A DNA stretch of 64,000 nt from Symbiodinium natans (GCA_905221605.1 CAJNDS010000813.1:518501-582500); one strand, 5' to 3'; positions 8,591 through 21,100 are shown, counted from the first letter of the stretch. The notes: a model not told the origin generated them from the sequence alone. Program-made: numbers and translations.

Positions 8591-11500
8591 CTATGCCCGC
8601 GGCGTAAGCGCCCCAGGCGTACCTGCCCCTCCCCTTGGGCTTGCCCTTGGCATCGGACTTGCCTCTGCCCTTCGGCTTGCCCTGGCCCTTGCCACGGGCG
8701 TCTGCCCAAGCACTCCAAGGGTCGCGGCCCTTGCCGTACGTCGCCTCTTCGCGACGTCTCTTGCCGCCCCTCTTCTTGTGTTTGCTCCTAAGAAGAGGTT
8801 GGATCGTTTCTTGATCCATCGCGCGATTGGCCAGAAGGATCTCGTACTCCAGCTCGTCCTGGCTGCTCTCGGAGCCCGAGTCCCTCTCTTCGCCGCGCCG
8901 CGGATCAGGGATCCCGCGGGAAACGACCTCTGCCAAGCGGAGAGGCGTGCTGCACCGAAAGCACAGCTGCCTGAATGAAAGGTTCCATTCATAGCAGTTA
9001 GGGCACTGCCACCCTGCTATGCGGAGCGCCTCGCTGATGTGATCATCGCGCTCCGCCTTCTCCGCCTGGCGCCGCTCCCGCTTCTTGGCGCGCTCGGCCG
9101 CCTGCGCCTCCTCGGCCGCCTGGAGGGCTTCGGCGAGTTCCTCATCGCTGAGGAGCCTCGCGGCATCTGCCCGCGCTTGTTGTTCTTCAAGCTCTTCGGC
9201 GGAAAACCTCCGCCGCCATTGCTCCGGCGCGGTTTGAGGATCTACCTCCCACCACCCGATGTCGATCCCATTGATCCATCGGCCGTCGCACGGGGCGCCC
9301 GCATTCGGGCCGCCCGCGTGCGTGGTGAGGCACTGGTCCTCGGTAACCGGGTTGATGGCTTCGCAGAAGAAGCACCGCCAGCTGCCGTAGGGGTAAAAGC
9401 GGCCTTCGACGTAGGCTCGGTTGGCTGGGAGGGCGACCTCGTCCGCCTCATCCGCGGTGGCTGCCTCCATCTCAACCGAGACCTCTTCGTCCTTGACGAC
9501 CTCAGCCTCCTCCTCCTGTTCCTCCTTGGCCAGGGGCTCTTCTCGCTCCCGGCCGACGTTGAGGTGGGACTCAGTGCGAACCTCGGCGCGCATCAAAATG
9601 ACGTCAAGGCTATCCGCGGCTGGGTCGCCCGCGAAGAAGGAGTCGATCTCCTTGGCATGGAGATCGTCAAGAGGCGTCACCAGGTCCGGCGAGTAATCTC
9701 GCTTGGAGCGACGCTCGGCCAGGCGTCGCTGGACGTCGCCCTTCGGCGGCTCGAGGGCCCGCCCGCGCGGAGCGGCCTCCCGCGGAGGCTCAGGATCGGC
9801 CTCCTCCGTGGGCTCGCTCTTGGGCGTGGACCCTCCATCGCTTCCCTCTGGAGGGGGGTCCAGCTCGGGGTCATCGCGAAGCCACCCCGGCGGATGGCTA
9901 CCACCATAAATGTGGTGCGATCCATCCTCAAGCTGGATTCGGTCCCCTCGCTTCAGGAGCGGGACCCTCGAGTGATCGTACCCGTTGGCTTTGTGGTACC
10001 TAATCACTCGGAGCATGGGCACCTCCCCATACCCACCGTCCTTTCCTCGGCGGAACAGCCGTCCCCGCCAGTCCTGACGAAAAGGGTCAAGAGGTGCGGA
10101 GGGGCTGATCCCCAGGTTGGGCGGAAGAGAGGCGCCATGGCAGGCCGCCTGATGCAAGTGGTATTGCACCAGCGACTCAAAGGCCAGCCCGCATCCCGGA
10201 GCCGAACATCCGTAGTGGCCGTCAGCGTTGGGGCGAGGCTCCTCTGAGGCTGAGGCGGACTGGGCAGTCCCGCCTCCTGAAGGCCTGGCGGAACTGCTCG
10301 ACCCCGCAACCCCGGGGGCGTCCTGACCATCGTCAGACACCTCTTCCCCGTCGGCGCCTTCCCCGGCCGCCCGACTCTCTCCCTCTCGGCGCAGTGTTTT
10401 GAGGGACTCCTCACGCTTGGTGATCTTCTCCAGCTTCACCATCGCAGTTCCCGCAACCTCCAGTATTCTCGACTGGAGCTTCTGCGCTCTCAGAAGAGCT
10501 TCGGACCGCGCGAGGTACTCCTTCGCGCTGGTGACCACCGACTGGCCGAGCACGAGGACTCCTTCCTCTGCGCTCTCGGCCTGGGCCCCACTAGCGGGCT
10601 CCTCGTCCTCCTTCACCTTGACCGCGGCTGGAGGCGCCCGCGTGTCGGGAAGATCCGAGCTGGAACTATCTTCCTCGACACCTTCAGCTTCTTGGGCTGC
10701 CTCTTCCTCGAGCGAGTCTTCGGCCTCGAGGACATTGGGGCCAGGGACGTTGCGCCTAGGGTACACCTTGGGCTTCGCTGGGACGATCGAAGTCCTGGGA
10801 GTCCCTGAGGGACGCCCTTTGGCCTTAGGCGCGGCCTTCGGAGGGGTAACAGGTTGGGCGGCCCCCGCGGCCATGCCACGGCCCGCAGGGGCCAGCACAA
10901 CCGTCGAGGAGCTCGCCGCGCCACTGCTGGCCGCAGCAGCTTGGGACGCTTGGACCGTGCCCAGTTTCGGTCCTCGCCCCAACGGCGGGTTGGGGCCCGC
11001 ACTGGTGTCGCCTAAACTCTTTAGGTCGACATGCTGGACCAACCGATCCACTTCCAACTCAGCTATCAAGACTGAGTAGACAGGCGAGCCCTTGGGGAGT
11101 GCCCAGATGCGGGAAATGCCGGTGGCTCTAATCTGGCCAGTGAGGGCCACCCCATCCGCTCCAGCATAGATGGGCACTCCGGCGTCCCGCAGGACCGCCA
11201 GTCGGACCTCGACTATGCAAGTCGATCCGCGGCGGAACCCGCGCCTTCCGTCCTCCCACTGCGTGGGGCAGTGTCCTAGGACGTAGTGCACCCCGAGGCG
11301 GCCTCCCGGCCCGCTGCCGGGGATCAAGCCATTCTGGATCATGCTTGGCACGACATGCAAGTCCGTGCCGTGCCACATGGCCGGGCCATAACGATGTATG
11401 AGGTCGTCGATGGCCGTCTCACTTAGGCCCTCCATCATGAACCCCATCGGATGGCCACAATCGGCAGAGTGGCCTTGGAAGGCACGAAGGAAACCAGCGT

Positions 11501-11750
11501 GCGAGGTGTCCAACCTCGGTTTCCGCTGGTTGGCGTCGTGCGCGACCGCCTGGTTGTACTGGTTGATGGTGATGCCGAGTTGTTCGATCAACTCATCAAC
11601 CGGATAGAGGCCGCCCGGACCGAACCGGCCTCTGCAGCCACCTTCGCCGTGCCGCATGCATCGGACTAGCAGGCGCTGCACGTCGGCCCTTAGGGCCTGG
11701 GCTCTTGCTCTTGCCCCTGCCCTTCGATCCTCCTCCACCCATCGCGGCAC
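8253..11750 (-). CDS. Tpt1/KptA-like RNA 2'-phosphotransferase domain protein with zinc fingers
   Basis: A 1,165-codon ORF that opens with a GTG codon; the frame is open to about 11793, so the true start is unclear. Residues 20-210 align with Tpt1/KptA, which removes the 2'-phosphate from tRNA splice junctions using NAD. All landmarks are visible: RHG at 33-35, YPVDELIEQLG at 49-59, R89 with QGHS at 92-95, HGT at 127-129, RR at 173-174 and GVALT at 200-204. The catalytic Arg-His-Arg-Arg set therefore looks complete. An acidic, low-complexity middle follows, then a C2H2 finger near residue 520, an imperfect RanBP2-type finger near 790 and a clear one near 960 (WQCPNCYEWN...CFRC). The tail is Gly-Lys rich. 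It lies directly after the polyprotein in the retrotransposon. Confidence 0.75.
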   Translation of the reverse strand: MPRWVEEDRRAGARARAQALRADVQRLLVRCMRHGEGGCRGRFGPGGLYPVDELIEQLGITINQYNQAVAHDANQRKPRLDTSHAGFLRAFQGHSADCGHPMGFMMEGLSETAIDDLIHRYGPAMWHGTDLHVVPSMIQNGLIPGSGPGGRLGVHYVLGHCPTQWEDGRRGFRRGSTCIVEVRLAVLRDAGVPIYAGADGVALTGQIRATGISRIWALPKGSPVYSVLIAELEVDRLVQHVDLKSLGDTSAGPNPPLGRGPKLGTVQASQAAAASSGAASSSTVVLAPAGRGMAAGAAQPVTPPKAAPKAKGRPSGTPRTSIVPAKPKVYPRRNVPGPNVLEAEDSLEEEAAQEAEGVEEDSSSSDLPDTRAPPAAVKVKEDEEPASGAQAESAEEGVLVLGQSVVTSAKEYLARSEALLRAQKLQSRILEVAGTAMVKLEKITKREESLKTLRREGESRAAGEGADGEEVSDDGQDAPGVAGSSSSARPSGGGTAQSASASEEPRPNADGHYGCSAPGCGLAFESLVQYHLHQAACHGASLPPNLGISPSAPLDPFRQDWRGRLFRRGKDGGYGEVPMLRVIRYHKANGYDHSRVPLLKRGDRIQLEDGSHHIYGGSHPPGWLRDDPELDPPPEGSDGGSTPKSEPTEEADPEPPREAAPRGRALEPPKGDVQRRLAERRSKRDYSPDLVTPLDDLHAKEIDSFFAGDPAADSLDVILMRAEVRTESHLNVGREREEPLAKEEQEEEAEVVKDEEVSVEMEAATADEADEVALPANRAYVEGRFYPYGSWRCFFCEAINPVTEDQCLTTHAGGPNAGAPCDGRWINGIDIGWWEVDPQTAPEQWRRRFSAEELEEQQARADAARLLSDEELAEALQAAEEAQAAERAKKRERRQAEKAERDDHISEALRIAGWQCPNCYEWNLSFRQLCFRCSTPLRLAEVVSRGIPDPRRGEERDSGSESSQDELEYEILLANRAMDQETIQPLLRSKHKKRGGKRRREEATYGKGRDPWSAWADARGKGQGKPKGRGKSDAKGKPKGRGRYAWGAYAAGIVAAFQPRPSTSWVPAFPCGSARPPPSVPLEAADPVFPGSRAPQSVDARPQWEHQRLVGPGGCSVGADCLAVAPRGCACCRGLYARGCNNFGRRGRGNRSRGQCGSPEQLSLW

Positions 11751-12123
11751 TGAGGCGGCGGGGGTTTGGGGAGTTTCCTTAAGGTCTGGGCTTTAAGGCT
11801 TCTACGGCTTCTGCTTCGACCTTGGACCGAACCTCTAGGCCTGCCTGCAAAACACTGGCTGCGGGACAAACGAACGAAGCTGCACGCGACGAACGACGAA
11901 AAATCCTTCTGCCCGCAGACCGGCGACCTGGGAAACGGCCCGCCCCAAAAACACCCGCCCTGAACACAGAAACACCCGAACAGCCCCAACATCCTGAGCA
12001 TCAGAACGCGCGTGGGGTGATTCTGGTCTGAGCGCGCCGCGTCATGGTTCGCGCGCTTGGTGTTGTGCGCACCGCGAACGCCTAAGGCTTCAAGAGCAGA
12101 CGACGCGCTCTGCGGAGCCGCGA
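11751..12123 (-). other. Spacer between polyprotein and phosphotransferase ORF
   Basis: 373 bases without a convincing ORF. On the minus strand a pyrimidine-rich run ending CCGCCTCAG (about 11750-11765) resembles a 3' splice site just before the phosphotransferase frame, but its phase does not fit the donor-like site at 12196-12204. Confidence 0.4.
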
Positions 12124-15100
12124 CTACTCCCTTGGCGCACGCTTCGCGCACCGCCCCCTCGGCTTGGGCGTCAGTGAAAAACCGCCCATCAATGACCCTA
12201 CCTGTCCTATAACAGTAAGATCATCCACGTAGGCTATCCACTCCTTAGTATACTTAAGGCGCCTACCTCTGCCGGGGGCATAGGCCCTATCAACCACAAA
12301 GTTGAAATCATCCGGGCCGTTAATCGGGCCAAAGGTGAGGCCGACAGGGAGATATTTCCCTGATCTTGCCACAATGGCCAACACCTCGCGAGCACGCTTG
12401 GTGTTCCTAATCTGATTAAACCCACTAACCGCATCCACGAAGGTATACCAAACCGAACCTACTGCGGCGGCGAGCACATCGCTGCCCCGCCGACAATAGT
12501 ACGTGGAGCGCTTAATTCGGGCATTCACACGGCGGTAGTCAACCACCAAGCGTCGCTTCCTATGCCGCTTGTAGCTGGGCATTTCCTTGGTCGGAAACGG
12601 CGCAGATCCCCAAGCCGAGCTGCCGCGGATCAACTGACCCCGCTTGCATTCTTCTTCAAGCTTGTCGTCGACCCATTGCGCGGACTCGCCCCTCAGACTG
12701 TGAGGCTGGGACGAGACCGGCGGCCCGGTGGGGATGCAGTCATGGGCGAACTTCCTGACCGTGGTCCTGGTGGTGTCCTCCACCCAGAACCCAGCGGCCT
12801 TTCGCCGTATGACCTCCCTGACGGCTGCGATATCAGCATCGGTCAGCCCGGGTCTGGTTGGTCCAGGCTCGATCTTCAAACCCGACCATACGAGGTCTCT
12901 ATAGGCCTCGGTGCGCCTAGGATCCTCCGCGACCTTCTCGCCCGCAAGAGCATAGACCTCAAGGTCAGCCCGGACGGAATCCCAGTCCTTGGCGTCCGCC
13001 TTGGTCCGCCAAAACGCTTCCTTCTCCGCGGCATACTTATCCACCTCCTTATCCAGCTCGGCACGCTCTGCTGGCGTGAGGTCCTCGCCCGAGCGCACGT
13101 CCGGGAGGGGAACGACTGGAGAGGGCTGTGGCGCAGCCGCGGCGCTATCTGCACCCGCAGTGGCTGGAAAGCTTTCAACTGCAGCGGTGCACAGCTCTTC
13201 TGCGCCCCTCAGACCAAGGTCCTGGAGCGAGGCGCAGAAAGCCGCCCCTATGAGGTTGTAGTCGGCTTGCGCGCGCTCAACGTGCTTGTGCTGCACTGCG
13301 CCTAGCGCATCCGGCCTACTACACCTCAAACCTACCGATTCTAAGCTGAAATCGGCGAGCCACAGGGCCCCGCTTTCAACGAGGTTGCCGCGGCCACTGG
13401 CCCGCGCGAACTGGCATTCGTCAGCCCGCACGAAGGCCCAAGGCCAGCGTGGCTCTGCGAGCGTCCCAAACAAGGCGCCCCACTCCTCCAGCCGCCAGGG
13501 TTCCCACTCGCCTTTTTGTGCCTGCAAATGCAGCGCGACGTGGGCGCCCGCGCGCGTGCGTTCCTGCGCACACCGGACGACTAGCTGGAGGAAAGCCCGG
13601 GGCACATTCTTGCCCTCAAGCCCAATCACGAGCACTTTCGGCTCTGTGCGCAAAACAGCGCCGCTAATAGCCTCTAAGTGCTGTTCTGCGGCTAGGTTCC
13701 AGGTGATCCCGTAGGTCTGCCTGCCTTGCACAAAAGCTGGAACAACCCTGTACCCGTGCCTCCTAGCCGCGTCGGAAACGACCGCGTCACCCCAAGCAAC
13801 CTCTAAGACGTCGGCAACCCCTCCAAGGAAATACTGCCGGAACCAACTCTCGACAGCACCCAACTCTGGGGAAGCCCTAGGCTGCAACGCGCGGGGTTCC
13901 GCGACCAAGAGGTCCGCGAGGGCCTCTTGGATCGAGAGCACACTCGTGCCGGCGCGGGACGCTCGCTCGAGCGTCCTGTCCTGCAACGAATACGCTCCCT
14001 TGTCCAACTTTCTGGCCGAGGCTGCAGCAAGCACGCCGTCGCGGTTTAGGTCGATTTTGACAATGATTTCCTTAACGGAAACCGCTTCGTGGGCCGGACG
14101 GGTCCCTTCTGAAAGCGTGAGCGCTCCGTCCTCGGCGATAAATGCAAGCCGCCATTTGACGCGAACCCCGCTGGCGTCGGGGAGATAGCGGTGGACGCCG
14201 ACCTGCGCACGGGCCGCATCTACCTGCGTAACCCGTCCTAACCTGCACACCTTCGGGCCTCCACCTACACCCCGATAGGCAATGCGGTCGCCAAGGCGGA
14301 GGACGAAGTCCCTCCCGCGCCTGGTCAGCGTGAACTCCACTTGCTTGGCGTCGCCTTGAGCCTGTTGCCCTAAGCTGGGGCGAGACAAGTCGTCCCCGCC
14401 GGTTCCATCGTCCTCAAAGACGACCGGCTCGCGGGATTCCGCGCCATCTGCATCCGCAGGGACAAGAATGCAGTCTTCTGCGTGCGCCTCCATCGGGCCG
14501 CGCCGGGCGGAAGAAGTACCCCCCGACTCCATCAACACGGGCTCCAAGGTGAGCCTGTGGCCCTTGACTTCCAACACGCGCCAGGGGCCGGTCAGACCCG
14601 GTTTCCAAGGCACACGCCCCGCCCCCTCTGAACGGGCCCTCGGAGCGTTCCGGACCACTCGGTCGCCTGGCTTAAGGTCCACAGTGCGCCTATGGCGGTT
14701 TGCAAGTTTCGCCCGCGCTTCTGAAGACCGCGTCCAGTGCTCTCGGACCGCAGCGGCTAGCTCCGAGAACTGTTTGAACTGGCTCCGAGCCCAATCAGAG
14801 ATGGGTTCGAACTGCAAGGCGTCACGCAGGACGTCCTTTTCAAGTGGTAGAGCGAGCGACCAGCTCCGCTCTAGGTCCCTCGAGGTATACCCGTGGGGTC
14901 CCGGAGTGTTGTCTATGACGTACTCCGCCACCACGAGCCAATCCGACCAAGCTTCGGAAAGGGAGGCGCCGACTTGCCTGACGACCGCCCCCAGCACCTT
15001 TTGAACTTCTTGGTGGACTCGCTCGTTTGCGCCCAACTCACAAGGCCTCAAGGGCGCGCTGAACCGCCGCTCGGTCCCAAGCATCGCGCTGAGTTCTGCC

Positions 15101-18100
15101 ATGAGCGCATTCTTGAACTCTGGCCCTCTATCTGACCTGATGAGGCTCGGGATCGTCCTGCTGCGAAGCACACAGCGCACGAACGCCCTCCTGACTTCAG
15201 CATGAGTCAGAGACCTCATCGGCTCGAGGAGGACAGCATGACTGAGGCAATCGAAGTACGTAAGCGAGTACCTATGCCCTTCCCTGTCCTCTCGGTTCGG
15301 ACCTTCACAGTCCACGCTGACTTCCTGCCAGCATGTCTCGGCGCCACATTTGACCGCACGAGCCTCAACCTTCGTCGGTCGAGAGCGGCCCTTAATGCAA
15401 GCGAGACATTTGGCGACCCAGGTCCGCACATCTTTCTCTAAGTCGGGCCACCAGACTGCCCTCTCTAGCAGCTTGATGGTAACCTCAGCGGACCTATGGG
15501 CCCCAAGGACTCCGCAGTGGACTGAATTGTAGCAAGCGCAGCGCCAGGTCACTCCATTCGCGCCCGCAGCCCCGTTGGGAACCACTGGGACAACGACGGT
15601 TTGACCCGTCCTAAGGGTCACTTCGCGCTCAAGCAACCCATCTCCGGATATCACCATCGGCGGCTCCGGCTTGCGAATCGAGCCCGCCAATGAGGGATCG
15701 CGCCGCTGACCCTCGTACCACGCCGTACGAAGGGATCCCGTGACTCGGAACTCCGAAATGTTCGCCGCGTCCCTTGCCTCGACCGCAAGCTGTTCGCGAC
15801 GATTTTCGTCCTCCTCCGCGATCAGGCTCAAAGACGGAACACCGCCCTTAAACTCGACCTTGACCTTGGTTGAGGAATGGTCCCAAATGCACAGGATGGG
15901 GCTATGGCTAACGAGCTCTAGAACCACCGCAGGGCCCTTGTGCTCCTCACCCAGAAACGCCAAAACTCTTCCCTTCAGCTTGCACTCATTGGCATTCTTT
16001 CCGCGACTGATAGCGCCCGCGGTCCAATGCCCTTCTACGCCCTCGTTGGACGAAGAGAATTGAGCAAGGACCCTTGACGTCTGCCGGGTAGAACTGCGGG
16101 GATCCGAAGCTTCTCCGGTTGCCCGCCAGCCAATGACCTGAGTAACCCTACCCACAAGGGCTATCAGCTTGCCGAAGGAGGGGTCTAAGGCAACCTCTTT
16201 ACCATTAGACCTCCAGAGCACTTCACACTGCTCATTCACGACATGTCTGTGGCCGTGCCAGTTCACCACTGAGGACCAATGCACGACGATGTCGCCCTGA
16301 ACCACATTCAGGGGCGAGCAGTTGTGCCCCGCCACCACAGCACCATCTTCTCTAACCACCCATGTGGTCCAGTAAGGCTTCACATCGCCCCACTTGGAAA
16401 GGTTCTTGTGCTGGGAGCCGAGGCTGAGCTTCATGGAATGGCTCTTCTTCCATATCTTCCCACTCAGCATGCCATATGCTGTGGGAACTGGAGCATCTTT
16501 GGGCGTAGTCCTGAACCCTACCGCCCATTGCTGGATGGTTGAGGACCTAACCCTAACTAATCCTCCTGCCCTATCCAAAGTTGTAAGGACGGAGTTGACC
16601 TCTAGGCCCACCTCATGGGCCTCAAGGTCGCCCTCAAGCGGAGGTTCGAGCTCCTCCCGCTCGGCTATCTCTACCGAGGTATCGACTGCCTCTTTCTCGA
16701 TGCAGGCGGGGCAGCGAGAAAACAGGTAGGTCCGTTTGCCGCAGATGCATAGACCCTCATGGTCCCAGAGGGGTCGTGACGGTTCGTCCAGCATCCCTCT
16801 AATGCTGGCATCATCGATGGAACGAACCGCGTCCAACCTCAAGGACCGCAGAACTTCCGCCCCCAATGCCTGCTTCCCTACGATCCCAAAACCTCGCAGG
16901 GGAGGCTCCGGAAAATCCTTCTTGAGTTCCGGACAAGCCTCGGCCACCTCCAAGTGGCCTTGCTGCGTGCGCCAAAGGCGTGGCCGCACCGCCCAGATAG
17001 CCTTGATGCCTGCCCAAGCCTCTCCTACAGCCCTAGCTTCTTTGCGCTGCAGGTTCCTTGCTTGGAGCGTAAGCTCAACAACCAAAGGCCACCTAAGGAC
17101 GGCTGTGACCAGCCCGCCTTGCCCAAGTCCTACGAGGAACTGCGGTCGAAACCCCGAAGCTTCCCTAAGAACCTTGGCACACGAAGTAAGCAAGTCGACC
17201 CTGATCCGCTTGATCTTCTTGGTCCCTGCGAGCCTGCCAGCCCCGCAATCGAAATGCGAGGCAAGCCCGTCGGTATCCTCAAACGGACCCCAACAACCCC
17301 TGACAGCCACAGAAACTCCAGGGAGGCTCGCTTGGAAGACGCGCCTGATCTCAGTCAGCTCTGCGTCCTGCTCTTTCCAACGCGCGTAGTCAAAGACAAC
17401 CATGACGCGCACCGGAAGGGCTGCGACGACGCACATCGGCACAGCCGCGGCCTGGACACGGCCCGCAGGCTCTGGGACGGCGTCGTTGCCGACCGCCCAG
17501 GGCACGGGTCCGTCACCCTCAGTACCCTCTCCGAGGTACTGGTCCAGGTCGAAACCTCGGAGTTGGCCCGAAAGGCCCTCGAGATCTTTCGTCCTCGCCG
17601 CAAGGAGCGCATCCCGATCTTTGGGATTGCGGCTAAAACTGTCACCCAGCGTCGCTGAGCGACCGCTAAGGCTCCTTATTTCGGACCCATCCATAAGGAT
17701 TTCCGCAACCCACCGGACGAGTTTCGGATCCATTCCGATGTCCGACGTTTGCGCTCGGGTAAGGTTGGCATGATCTGTCCAACACAGAGTCCGAATAGAG
17801 CCAAACATGCGGCGTGTCGCCCGCTTTACCTCGAGCTGGGCAAACGCCTCCTGTATCAAGGGCGGCCAGTTTTGCTGCGCGGGGGTCAAGCTCTTTGAGT
17901 GCGTCATAAGCACTTTGAGCTGACTCAAGTCACGCGTCATCTGCACGACGCTGCCCCCTACCGCGATGCCCGACGCATCCGCGATCTGCTCAAGGGGACA
18001 CGACCCATCCGCAGCAGAGGCCTCATCGAAGGTAGCCAAATTGATGCGGTTCTGCATCATGCGCTTAATCGCTTTAAAGGCTTTGCAACCCTCGGTGGCG

Positions 18101-21100
18101 GCTGAGCCCAGCCCGCCTTCAGGAAAGACGGCGCCTGGCTTCTGCCACTGCCCTAAAATCTTGGCTGCGTGCCCATACTCAACAGGCAGGTAGCCGCGCA
18201 ACCAGTTTGCGCAACCCAAAAATTGCTGAATGTGAAGCTTCTCCCAGAGCGGGGGAAAGTCAATCACCGCCTGACAACGCTCTTCGTCAGGCGAACTCCC
18301 GTCCCGCCCGATGTTGTGTCCCAGGAGCTTGCCTTTGGAGACACAAACTTCGGCCTTGCTGATTCCAAAGGAGAACCCAAACAAGATTGACTTGTCTAGG
18401 AAACCCTCTAAGGAAACGAGGTGGTCGAGGAGGTGCGGGCACGCCTTAGGGTGTCGGGCGCGCATATCTGCCGCGAGCTTCTCATAATAGTAGTCCGTTG
18501 GAGGCTCTTCGATCATCTTGTCGATATCCCAGCTCTCCACGATATGATAGCTCGGGCAGCGCGCCGTGTCGACCGCGTCTGCTGGGCGCACAGCATCACT
18601 TGCGCCTCTTCCAGCCGTGGCTGATCCCTCACGCCAACCAGCCCAGCGTGGCCCCTTGCGCGTCCTAAAGACCGCGAGGCGTTCGGTGACGGGAACTTCA
18701 TCGCTACACGCAACGCTTTCCGCCACACGCAAATCCCTCGTGTCCCAAAGACGCCACGCCTCACCTACGCGCTGAAGCAAGCACGTTTCGTAAGGCGCCT
18801 TCTCGACCGCCAGGGTCCCGAGGTCCTTCTGCGCAGGGCGCCTACCCCACACAGACGCGTAACCACCCGGCGCCTCCCACCAGCTGTCGACGCTCGGAAG
18901 GTGGTCCAAGCAAGTAAGCACTCCAGGCTCCTCAACAGGGCGCCCAACCGGGCCGCTCCCGCCCCACACCGAAGCGAGAACAGTCACCGCGGCAAGGACC
19001 GATAGCACACCGATCCTGGCGCCGGTACGCAACCGCCCAAAGGACCGCGCACACGAGGAACAACCTTGGAAGCTTCTTGCCGCGGCCCTGGACGCGGACC
19101 CGCAAGCAAAGCACGGGTCGTGGTCAACCGAGGCAACGGCGACCCCACAATCCGCACATGCCTGCGGAGACGGCTCCGACTCGAACACCGTCTCAACCGC
19201 GCCACAACCACAGGCCGCAGTGCTAACGAGGCCGGAACGCACTTCCGCAACTACCTCGCCCGGCTGGAGAGAGTGGTCACACTCTTGGGCTGCAAGCAGC
19301 ACAAACCCTTTACCCTCTCCTGTGGGCCAAAGGCCTGGCACGGCCTCGACCCCGCACTCAACCGGAAGCACTACCTCGGACAGGGATCCCTCTGCGGAGA
19401 CTCCTGGCTCCCGCACGACTGGCACCAGCACCCCGTCGCCTGGCGAGAGCTCGAGCGGCTCTTCCCCGTTGTAGCGGAGGAGCTCCCGGCTTCCGCCCCC
19501 AGGCTCGGTGCATGACGCGTCGTCCAGGCTCGACAACCGCGCTTCGAAGGCGTAGGCCCTGTCCTTCCGGGTGTGATCCTCACATCTGGGCATCCTGATT
19601 CCCAGCGTGTCGAGGACGTGAAAGTCGGGACCCGGCCTGAAGCCCAGGCCCATCCTTCCGGCGCAGTCCAACGCTCTGCCGCCGAGGATCAGTCCGTGCC
19701 AATCGGACGTCCCCCTGGCTGCGATTTTGCATCGCACGAAAATTTCAGTGTTGGGGCGACAGTCGTCCGCCGTCCTGCCTTCCAGCAGCGTGACGCGCAA
19801 GACTGCTGCCCCCTTCAGAGGAACGGGGGCTCCCGAAGCAATGCCATGCACGTATTCGGGGTGGACCCACTTCTCGAGTCTCACGACCGGGAAGCCGGGA
19901 TCTTCGGTACTGATCCCCAGCTCTGCAGCCCGGTTCATCATGCCCACCACGAGTTCCTCTGTCACGTGGTTTGCGCCTGCGCATCCGTCGAGCATGCACT
20001 CGACCTTACGGTCGAGCACCTGGACTACCGTCCTGTACTGGTAGCCTCCTGGCTCGTTGTCCGCCAGGTTCCACCAGTCCTTCGGCAGATCGTCCAGGGT
20101 GGCGAACTTGTCCCGCCCGCCCTTGCTCAACGGAAGCGCGTGCTGCTGCACCGCGGCGCGTCCTGCGGCTCCTGAGACGCCTGCCTGGACGCCTGAGCTG
20201 CCTATCTGGACACTGAACGCGGCGAAGGGGTTAGACATGGAAGCACCGGAGGGCGGGGCCCAGTTGGCAGGCAAGGCCGGCGTCCCTCCTGAGGTCGTCA
20301 GGTTGTGGACCATGTCGCAGCTGGCTCCTTTCTTGCACGACCCATTCTTGGAGAAAAAGGGGCAAACAGTGCCTGGTGGCTTTGCCGCGCCTTTGGCCGC
20401 AGCCTTAGGCTTAGCGCTGGCCTTTGCCTTGCCACCTCCCTTCCCCTTGCCCTTACCTTTCGCAGTGGCAAAGGTTTGGTCACCCTTCTTGGCCGCGAGA
20501 GCTTTTCTGCGGAGCTCCTTGTCGTGGCTGTACGGGCAAGCATCCCCTTTCGGGCAATTCCCGTGGTCGCGAAAGTGGAAGCAGATCTTCTTGTCCGCTC
20601 CTTTGCCAGTTCCCTTCGACGCTGCGGCAAACGTCTGGTCCGCGCCAGCTTTGGCCGCGGCAGCTGCTCCCTTCGCAGCAGCCTTGGCGGCGGCCTTGAG
20701 GCTCTTAATCTCCTTCTGAGCCTCGGCTAGCGCGACCGACGGGTCCGCGCTCGGAGAGCCGGTCGCTGAGTACACAGAGTGGGAAACAGCCCGGTGCGCT
20801 GCTTCCCTCTGTTCGTACTCCAAGACGACCTTGTGGCTCTCCTCCCAAGTCTGCGGCCCTCGCAGCCCGCCATCCTTGGGATCGCCGGGCCACAACCGCT
20901 TGTCACTCCGTATCTCCTTTTGGAGATACGGAGGCATCTTGCGGAGGTACGAGAGATACAACTCTCGTGGGGTCTTCCCGAGACCCACCGCCTCAAGGTC
21001 CGCGATCGATGCCTCAAACAAAGGCTCGAATTGGTGGCCTGTGAGCTTGCCCTTAGCGAGGGAGGCATGCTCACCATCCACGCGGACTTCTCTTTCCTCC

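Noticed and set aside
9039-10247. 402-codon + strand ORF
   Set aside because: It is the complement of the phosphotransferase ORF; GC-rich codon use leaves the opposite strand open, and it has no domain.
17060-17120. Alpha/beta-hydrolase in the polyprotein (VGLGQGGLV)
   Set aside because: The nucleophile position is Gln, and no other hydrolase motif is visible between RNase H and integrase.
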